Shown: positions 6,873 through 11,262 of the stretch, piece by piece
How positions within the stretch are numbered: the first letter of the stretch is position 1
How the letters are laid out: the number at the start of each line of letters is the position of its first letter
From: an uncultured Eubacteriales bacterium
GTDB lineage: Bacteria > Bacillota > Clostridia > Lachnospirales > Anaerotignaceae
Assembly (NCBI GenBank): GCA_934256695.1
Contig: CAKQPE010000059.1
Location: 1-11,262 of the forward strand
Direction: 5' to 3'
Length of the DNA: 11,262 bases
The notes under the pieces: model-generated
What the model was told of the DNA's origin: nothing
What the model saw: only the letters and a program-made list of their open reading frames with translations
Databases searched by the model: none
Made by a program: the position numbers and the translations under genes

Positions 6873-6900
6873 TAAGCCTTCTCACAAATGAGAATGCTTA
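6873..6900. other. Palindromic hairpin upstream of the peptidyl-prolyl isomerase promoter
   Basis: TAAGC-C-TTCTCA, a CAAA loop, and TGAGAA-T-GCTTA form an 11-pair stem with one mismatch. No U-run follows on either strand, so it is not a normal terminator. It lies about 40 bases before the probable isomerase -35 box and could be an operator or the tip of a small RNA. It does not match the CIRCE, CtsR or LexA consensus. Apart from this hairpin and the promoter, I see nothing in bases 6847-7008. Confidence 0.45.
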
Positions 6901-6939
6901 AAACCGACAATCTAAGCAAAACGTTTTTTTAATTTTTTG

Positions 6940-6968
6940 TTGTTTAATACTTGCATTTGTGTTATTCT
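6940..6968 (+). promoter_or_regulatory. Probable promoter of the peptidyl-prolyl isomerase gene
   Basis: TTGTTT (6940-6945) and TATTCT (6963-6968) are separated by 17 nt. The -10 is preceded by TG one base away (TGTTATTCT), an extended -10 that can compensate for the weak -35. The leader would be about 34 nt. Confidence 0.42.
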
Positions 6969-7008
6969 AAAGCATGGATATAAAAACAAAAGAAAGGATT
7001 TGATTAAT

Positions 7009-7527
7009 TTGGCACAGAACCCAATAGTTACTATGGTAATAAACGGAGACACAGTTAAAATCGAACTTTATCCGGAAATTGCTCCTAACACAGTAAATAA
7101 CTTTATCTCACTTGTAAAAAAAGGCTTTTACAACGATCTTACATTCCACAGAATAATAAAAGGCTTTATGGTACAGGGCGGTGACCCACAGGGAACAGGT
7201 ATCGGTGGTCCCGGATACAGCATTAAAGGCGAATTTGCACAGAACGGTTTCAAAAACGACCTTAAACATACAGCCGGTGTTATATCTATGGCAAGAAGCA
7301 TGATGCCTAACTCAGCAGGCAGCCAGTTCTTTATTATGCATAAAGATGCTCCTCATCTTGACGGTGCATATGCCGCTTTCGGTAAGGTAACAGAAGGCAT
7401 GGACGTAATTAACAAACTTGCCTGTGTTAAAACAGACAGAATGGATATGCCTGAAGAACCACAGATAATGACAAGCGTAACAGTGGAAACTTTCGGCGAA
7501 GATTATCCTGAACCTGTAAAGGCTTGA
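7009..7527 (+). CDS. Cyclophilin-type peptidyl-prolyl cis-trans isomerase
   Basis: This enzyme catalyses proline cis-trans isomerisation to assist protein folding. The 172-residue protein is a single cyclophilin domain with no signal peptide, so it is cytoplasmic. The catalytic segment reads FHRIIKGFMVQGGD (residues 47-59), including the active-site Arg49 and the Q-G-G-D stretch, and MAR...NSAGSQFFI (94-109) completes the pocket. Tyr/Ala replace the usual tryptophan region near residues 120-122, as in many bacterial cyclophilins that bind cyclosporin poorly (inference). I chose TTG 7009 as the start: GAAAGGA (6992-6998) is 10 nt upstream and the MAQNPIVTM beginning fits the family. Another in-frame TTG at 7000 is too close to the ribosome site. 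The gene is monocistronic, between its own promoter and terminator. Confidence 0.94.
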   Translation: MAQNPIVTMVINGDTVKIELYPEIAPNTVNNFISLVKKGFYNDLTFHRIIKGFMVQGGDPQGTGIGGPGYSIKGEFAQNGFKNDLKHTAGVISMARSMMPNSAGSQFFIMHKDAPHLDGAYAAFGKVTEGMDVINKLACVKTDRMDMPEEPQIMTSVTVETFGEDYPEPVKA

Positions 7528-7543
7528 TTTAAATAAAAAATAT

Positions 7544-7585
7544 AAGCGGACTTTTATTAAATACATAATAAAAATCCGCTTTTTT
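7544..7585. terminator. Terminator after the isomerase gene, probably bidirectional
   Basis: AAGCGGA (7544-7550) pairs with TCCGCTT (7575-7581). After one mismatch TTTTATTA (7552-7559) pairs with TAATAAAA (7566-7573), with a 6-nt loop. Six T follow on the plus strand, and a T-rich run (TTATATTTTTTATTT) follows on the minus strand. It can therefore also end the convergent DUF1540 transcript, which stops 25 bases away. Confidence 0.85.
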
Positions 7586-7609
7586 GATGCTTAAATCAAT
7601 TTTTCAATA

Positions 7610-7768
7610 TCAGCTGAGTTTAAATGACTTGCAGTCTGTACATTCGTCCTTTGTAGGGTTAAGCTCATGTGTGCCAACTGTAATGCAGTCAAGGGAACAG
7701 TAGTTTTCACCTTTGCAGTGGTTTTTGCACTGTTCGACAGTACATTTGATACTTGTGTTTTTAGCCAT
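7610..7768 (-). CDS. DUF1540 domain protein, 52 residues, seven cysteines
   Basis: The minus strand from ATG 7768 encodes a 52-residue protein with cysteines at 9, 14, 18, 24, 28, 43 and 46. The pattern IKCTVEQCKNHC...YC...C-IxV...DECTDCKSF is that of DUF1540, a small cysteine-rich family common in clostridia and other Firmicutes whose function is not established. The cysteine spacing suggests metal binding or disulfides; that is inference. The start is strongly supported: AAAGGAGG (7784-7777 on the minus strand) lies 8 nt upstream. It is short enough to be missed by automatic calls, and a longer frame overlapping it (7591-7824, minus strand) is spurious. It converges with the isomerase gene and diverges from miaB. 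I found no clear promoter. Confidence 0.9.
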   Translation of the reverse strand: MAKNTSIKCTVEQCKNHCKGENYCSLDCITVGTHELNPTKDECTDCKSFKLS

Positions 7769-7884
7769 GATAAAAGCCTCCTTTCAAATTTGATAAACAT
7801 ATTATGCTCTGTTTTGAATTTCATATTCTTGTTTTTTGATTTTAGTTAAAGTGAATTTTTTCTTAAAAATTTATGATTTTTATT

Positions 7885-7921
7885 TTGACTCATTGAATTA
7901 AAGACATATATATGATAAACT
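7885..7921 (+). promoter_or_regulatory. Promoter region of the miaB-ylbF-mutS operon
   Basis: Two overlapping choices exist: TTGACT (7885-7890) with TATATA (7907-7912) at 16 nt, or TTGAAT (7893-7898) with TAAACT (7916-7921) at 17 nt. The second has an upstream TG that makes an extended -10. Either gives a leader of about 50-60 nt before miaB. Confidence 0.55.
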
Positions 7922-7932
7922 AATTTAATGAG
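7889..7932. promoter_or_regulatory. 12-bp dyad overlying the miaB promoter (possible operator)
   Basis: CTCATTGAATTA (7889-7900) and TAATTTAATGAG (7921-7932) are inverted repeats matching at 11 of 12 positions, the odd one being a G-T wobble. They are separated by 20 bases, so the half-site centres lie 32 bp apart, about three helical turns. The arms cover the -35 and the start-point region, where a repressor would bind. AT-richness makes chance a real alternative. Confidence 0.4.
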
Positions 7933-7975
7933 AATTTTTTCAACCTTTTATTTTGGTTAAAGAAAGGAAATATTA

Positions 7976-9388
7976 ATGGAATTAAACACAGAAAATTCAA
8001 TATTGGAAACTCAGAACAAGAATATTGAAAAAGTAAAAAAATGGAATGATGACTGTTTCGAAAAAACAGGCAAAAGAAGAAAATTCTACTGTCTTACCAT
8101 GGGCTGCCAGATGAATGCCCATGATTCGGAAAAAATAACAGCAATCCTTTCCAAAATGGGATATGACAAGACAGATATTGAAAACGAAGCTGATTTTATA
8201 ATATACAACACCTGCTGTGTCAGAGAAAACGCAGAGGAAAAGGTATTCGGCAAGCTTGGTTTTCTTAAACATCTTAAAAGACAAAATCCGGATTTAATAA
8301 TAGCTCTCTGTGGCTGTATGATGCAGGAGGACTTTGTAATAGACAAAATCCGTCAGTCATACAGATATACCGACATAATATTCGGAACATTTAATTTCCA
8401 TAAACTTCCGGAACTTATTCTTTCGAGAATAGAAACCGGTGAGCAGGTAATAGATATATGGAAAGAACATGGAGAAATAGTCGAAGATACGGATTATGAC
8501 AGAGAGTATTCATATAAAGCATCCGTAAACATAATGTATGGCTGCAACAATTTCTGCACCTACTGCATAGTTCCTTATGTAAGAGGAAGGGAAAGAAGCC
8601 GTGAAAAAGAAGATATTTTAAACGAAATAAAACATCTGGTAAAAGACGGTGTTAAAGAAATAACACTTCTCGGTCAGAACGTAAACTCTTACGGAAAGAC
8701 ACTTGCCGAGCCTGTTACATTTGCTCAGCTTTTAAGGGAAGTAAACGAAATAGAAGGTCTTGAAAGAATACGTTTTATGACTTCACACCCTAAGGATTTA
8801 TCAGATGAGCTTATATATGCCATGAGAGACTGCCACAAGGTATGCAACTACCTTCATCTTCCTTTCCAGGCAGGCAGCAACACAGTGCTTAAAAAGATGA
8901 ACAGAGGATATACTAAAGAAAAGTACCTTAACCTTGTTGAAAAGATAAGAAAAGAAATCCCGGACATTATGATAAGCACAGATATTATAGTTGCCTTCCC
9001 ACAGGAAACGGAAGAAGATTTCGAGGATACTCTCGATGTGGTAAAAAAAGCAAACTTCTCAACGGCATTTACTTTTATTTATTCCAAAAGAATAGGTACT
9101 CCGGCTGCTAAAATGGAAGGACAAATAGATGAAAAAACGGCTCATGCCCGTTTCGACAGACTTCTGGAAACACTTAACAGCGGAATACATTCCCTTCAGG
9201 AAAATAAATTAGACAAAACCTTCGGTGTTCTTGTTGAAAAACCAAGCTCACAGGAAGGCATTATGACAGGCAGAAGTACTGACAACACACTTATTCACTT
9301 TAAAGGCGATGAAAGCCTTATAGGAAAAACAGTTGATGTAAAAATATTGGAAAACAAAACATTTTATTTAATAGGAGAGATGATTTAA
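7976..9388 (+). CDS. miaB: tRNA-2-methylthio-N6-dimethylallyladenosine synthase MiaB
   Basis: MiaB is a radical-SAM methylthiotransferase that converts i6A37 to ms2i6A37 in tRNAs reading UNN codons. The 470-residue protein has all three domains. The N-terminal UPF0004 domain supplies the auxiliary [4Fe-4S] ligands C44 (GCQMN), C80 (NTCCVRE) and C114 (CGCM). The radical-SAM core carries C190, C194 and C197 (CNNFCTYC). A TRAM RNA-binding domain occupies about 405-470. Residues 1-35 are a charged lead-in typical of clostridial members. ATG 7976 follows AAAGGA (7963-7968) by 7 nt. The stop codon abuts the ATG of the YlbF-like gene, and mutS follows, the same order as ymcB-ymcA-(cotE)-mutS in Bacillus. 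No miaA, which makes the substrate, is visible here. Confidence 0.97.
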   Translation: MELNTENSILETQNKNIEKVKKWNDDCFEKTGKRRKFYCLTMGCQMNAHDSEKITAILSKMGYDKTDIENEADFIIYNTCCVRENAEEKVFGKLGFLKHLKRQNPDLIIALCGCMMQEDFVIDKIRQSYRYTDIIFGTFNFHKLPELILSRIETGEQVIDIWKEHGEIVEDTDYDREYSYKASVNIMYGCNNFCTYCIVPYVRGRERSREKEDILNEIKHLVKDGVKEITLLGQNVNSYGKTLAEPVTFAQLLREVNEIEGLERIRFMTSHPKDLSDELIYAMRDCHKVCNYLHLPFQAGSNTVLKKMNRGYTKEKYLNLVEKIRKEIPDIMISTDIIVAFPQETEEDFEDTLDVVKKANFSTAFTFIYSKRIGTPAAKMEGQIDEKTAHARFDRLLETLNSGIHSLQENKLDKTFGVLVEKPSSQEGIMTGRSTDNTLIHFKGDESLIGKTVDVKILENKTFYLIGEMI

Positions 9389-9775
9389 ATGAGTATTTAC
9401 GATAAGGCAAGAGAACTTGGTAAAGAAATGCTTGAATGTGAAGCAGCTGTAAAACTTAACGAAGCAAGAAAAGTTTTTGACGCAAACAAAGAAGCACAGG
9501 AGCTTGTAGAAAAATATACAAACCTTAAACAGCAGTTTAATGACATTATGGCTGATAAAGACAGCGACAAAATTCAGCTTACGGAAATCGGCAACCAGAT
9601 AACAGCAATGGAAAAAACAATCCGTGAAAACGAAGCTACAGTAAACCTTATGAAAGCAGAAACAGAATACGGTGCTTTTGTTAATTCCGTATTTAACATC
9701 ATAAGCTCTACTATTCAGGGTGAGGATACATCAAACTGCGGCGGCTGTTGTTCAAGCTGCACAGGCTGCCACTGA
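9389..9775 (+). CDS. YlbF/YmcA (RicA/RicF) family protein with five-cysteine tail
   Basis: The 128-residue, mostly helical, coiled-coil-like protein belongs to the YlbF/YmcA family. In B. subtilis RicA (YmcA), RicF (YlbF) and RicT (YaaT) form a complex that carries [4Fe-4S] clusters and works with RNase Y in mRNA maturation. The position directly after miaB and before mutS matches ymcA, so a RicA-like role is the best inference. The last twelve residues (117-128) read CxxCCxxCxxCH, with Cys at 117, 120, 121, 124 and 127, a likely Fe-S or zinc site. A further cysteine is at 17. ATG 9389 immediately follows the miaB TAA, with AGGAGAG (9373-9379) inside the miaB end, so translation is probably coupled to miaB. 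Confidence 0.88.
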   Translation: MSIYDKARELGKEMLECEAAVKLNEARKVFDANKEAQELVEKYTNLKQQFNDIMADKDSDKIQLTEIGNQITAMEKTIRENEATVNLMKAETEYGAFVNSVFNIISSTIQGEDTSNCGGCCSSCTGCH

Positions 9776-9812
9776 TAATTAATTTGTAACACAATAATAA
9801 CGGAGGTCACCA

Positions 9813-11262
9813 ATGGCAAAACTTTCGCCTATGATGGAGCAGTACTTTGAAATAAAAAACAAATACAAATATTGTCTGCTTTTTTTCAGGCTGGGAGACT
9901 TCTACGAAATGTTTTATGATGATGCACTTATTGCCAGCAAGGAGCTTGAACTGACCCTTACAGGTAAAAACTGCGGACAGGAGGAAAGGGCACCCATGTG
10001 TGGTGTCCCTTTTCACAGTGCGGACAGTTACATAGCTAAGCTCGTTTCAAAGGGTTATAAAGTTGCTATATGTGAACAGATAGAAGATCCTAAGCTTGCA
10101 AAGGGAATAGTAAAAAGAGATGTAATAAGAGTTGTTACTCCCGGTACCGTTATAGACAACGCAACTCTTGATGAAGAAAAGAATAACTACATTGTATCTG
10201 TATATGCCGATAAAAACGGCTACGGTATGGCAATATGCGATGTTACAACAGGAGAGTTCTCTGCTACGGAATTTACGGGAATTAATGCCAAAAGCCAGCT
10301 TATTGACGAATGTGCAAAATTTAATCCTTCGGAGATTATATCAAACGAAGGCTTTACTTCCACAGCAGAAGCAACCGAAATAGAAACAAGACTTCATATC
10401 AAAATAGGCATATCCGATGACTGGATGTTTGAATACAATACGGCAAACATCGAACTTTGCAGACATTTTTCCGTAGAAACAATGGACGGATTCGGTCTGA
10501 AAAACAAAATTTTCTGTATCTGTGCATCGGGCTGTCTTATGAAATATCTTAAAGATACACAAAAAAACGATTTAAGCCACATTACAAACATAAAATATTA
10601 TTCTACAGGCGAGTTTATGCTTTTGGATATTTCCTCAAGAAGAAACCTTGAACTTACGGAAACATTAAGAGAAAAGAACAAAAAAGGTTCTCTTTTGTGG
10701 GTACTTGACAAAACAAAAACAGCTATGGGTGCAAGGCTTATGAGAAGCTATATAGAACAGCCTTTAATTGATGCCGATAAAATAAACAGAAGGCTCAATG
10801 CCGTAGCCGAACTTTATGATGAGTTCTTTACCCGTGAGGAAATAAAAGAAATTTTAAACTCCATGTATGATTTTGAAAGAATAACAACAAAAATCATATA
10901 CCAGACGGCAAACGGCCGTGACCTTGTTTCACTTAAAAATTCAATAGAAAACATACCGCTTTTGAAAAACACCATAAGCAACAGCAAGTCACAGTATTTA
11001 AAAGACCTTTATAACGAAATCGACACTCTGGAGGATATATATTCTCTTATAGACAGTGCTATAGTTGACGAGGATACACCTTTCAGCGTAAGAGAAGGCG
11101 GAATAATAAAACACGGCTACAACAACGAACTGGATATTCTTCTTAAAGCAAAAGAAAACGGAAGTGTATGGCTGAAAGAGCTTGAGGAAAGAGAAAGGGA
11201 AAAAACGGGAATTAAAAACCTTAAAGTAAGATACAACAAGGTTTTTGGGCACTATATAGAGG
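9813..11262 (+). CDS. mutS: DNA mismatch repair protein MutS, 3' partial
   Basis: MutS recognises mismatches and small loops and recruits MutL. The frame opens at ATG 9813 and runs off the right edge after 483 codons of an expected ~870. The mismatch-reading motif GDFYE gives F30 (the wedge residue) and E32. The mismatch-binding domain covers about 1-115, the connector about 120-255, and the core levers start near 260 (GARLMRSYIEQPL). The clamp region lies around 430-480, and the visible end (VFGHYIE) is the conserved return into the core. The ATPase domain with Walker A lies outside. GGAGGT (9802-9807), 5 nt before the ATG, is a very strong ribosome site. The 37-base gap after the YlbF-like gene holds no terminator, so mutS is co-transcribed with miaB. 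No other reading frame on either strand here looks real. Confidence 0.97.
   Translation, partial: MAKLSPMMEQYFEIKNKYKYCLLFFRLGDFYEMFYDDALIASKELELTLTGKNCGQEERAPMCGVPFHSADSYIAKLVSKGYKVAICEQIEDPKLAKGIVKRDVIRVVTPGTVIDNATLDEEKNNYIVSVYADKNGYGMAICDVTTGEFSATEFTGINAKSQLIDECAKFNPSEIISNEGFTSTAEATEIETRLHIKIGISDDWMFEYNTANIELCRHFSVETMDGFGLKNKIFCICASGCLMKYLKDTQKNDLSHITNIKYYSTGEFMLLDISSRRNLELTETLREKNKKGSLLWVLDKTKTAMGARLMRSYIEQPLIDADKINRRLNAVAELYDEFFTREEIKEILNSMYDFERITTKIIYQTANGRDLVSLKNSIENIPLLKNTISNSKSQYLKDLYNEIDTLEDIYSLIDSAIVDEDTPFSVREGGIIKHGYNNELDILLKAKENGSVWLKELEEREREKTGIKNLKVRYNKVFGHYIE

Noticed and set aside
6918..6930. AAAACGTTTT followed by more T as a terminator
   Set aside because: The 10-base palindrome has no loop and cannot form a stable hairpin; it is probably incidental in AT-rich DNA.
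6937..7008. Cysteine-containing N-terminal extension of the isomerase, possibly a lipoprotein signal
   Set aside because: It overlaps the promoter, lacks a proper lipobox, and the family start MAQNPIV coincides with TTG 7009 and its ribosome site.
7589..7770. SCIFF (six-cysteine ranthipeptide precursor) as identity of the small cysteine-rich gene
   Set aside because: The cysteine count and spacing and the IKCTVEQC...CTDCKSF pattern fit DUF1540, and no radical-SAM maturase of the SCIFF type is adjacent; the nearby radical-SAM gene is clearly miaB.
7591..7824. 77-residue minus-strand frame
   Set aside because: It is a shadow in another frame of the 52-residue DUF1540 gene, which has the ribosome site and a recognisable family.

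Overview
The window is AT-rich, densely packed, core-genome DNA from a low-GC Gram-positive bacterium. It is most likely an anaerobic clostridium (Clostridia, Lachnospirales/Eubacteriales-like). The evidence is the single-chain GlyRS, strong AGGAGG-type ribosome binding sites, the miaB-ylbF/ymcA-mutS gene order known from Firmicutes, a DUF1540 mini-protein and heavy AGA/ATA codon use. I see no transposase, phage gene, CRISPR array, tRNA or rRNA. No stretch without a gene exceeds 300 bases.

Layout. (1) Bases 1-1268: glyS, missing its 5' end. The first 43 bases are not GlyRS sequence but a perfect reverse-complement copy of bases 886-928 inside the same gene. This marks either an assembly/amplification chimera at a contig edge or a real inversion junction. 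(2) 1303-1341: a bidirectional terminator shared with a convergent minus-strand THUMP-type rRNA methyltransferase gene (1371-2522). (3) 2607-4481: tgt (queuosine pathway) and yajC (Sec accessory), each with its own sigma-A-like promoter; a terminator follows yajC, so no secDF partner is co-transcribed here. (4) 4559-6846: a three-gene operon of a YqeM-like SAM methyltransferase (TTG start), hslO (Hsp33 redox chaperone) and a Nudix hydrolase. It ends in an array of three hairpins that looks like a dispersed intergenic repeat, the last hairpin being terminator-like. (5) 6873-7585: an isolated cyclophilin-type peptidyl-prolyl isomerase gene (TTG start) with a palindrome upstream and a strong terminator. 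(6) 7610-7768, minus strand: a 52-residue seven-cysteine DUF1540 protein. (7) 7885 to the end: miaB, a YlbF/YmcA-family gene with a five-cysteine tail, and the first 483 codons of mutS. The miaB promoter is overlaid by a 12-bp dyad.

Functional themes are translation quality and RNA modification (GlyRS, rRNA methyltransferase, Tgt, MiaB), protein folding and redox defence (HslO, cyclophilin), nucleotide sanitation and repair (Nudix, MutS), and many Fe-S or zinc cysteine clusters (MiaB, YlbF-like, HslO, Tgt, DUF1540). I did not find a convincing new multi-gene system. The observations most worth following are the inverted copy at the left edge, the DUF1540 gene, the cysteine tail of the YlbF-like protein next to MiaB, the dyad on the miaB promoter and the intergenic hairpin elements.
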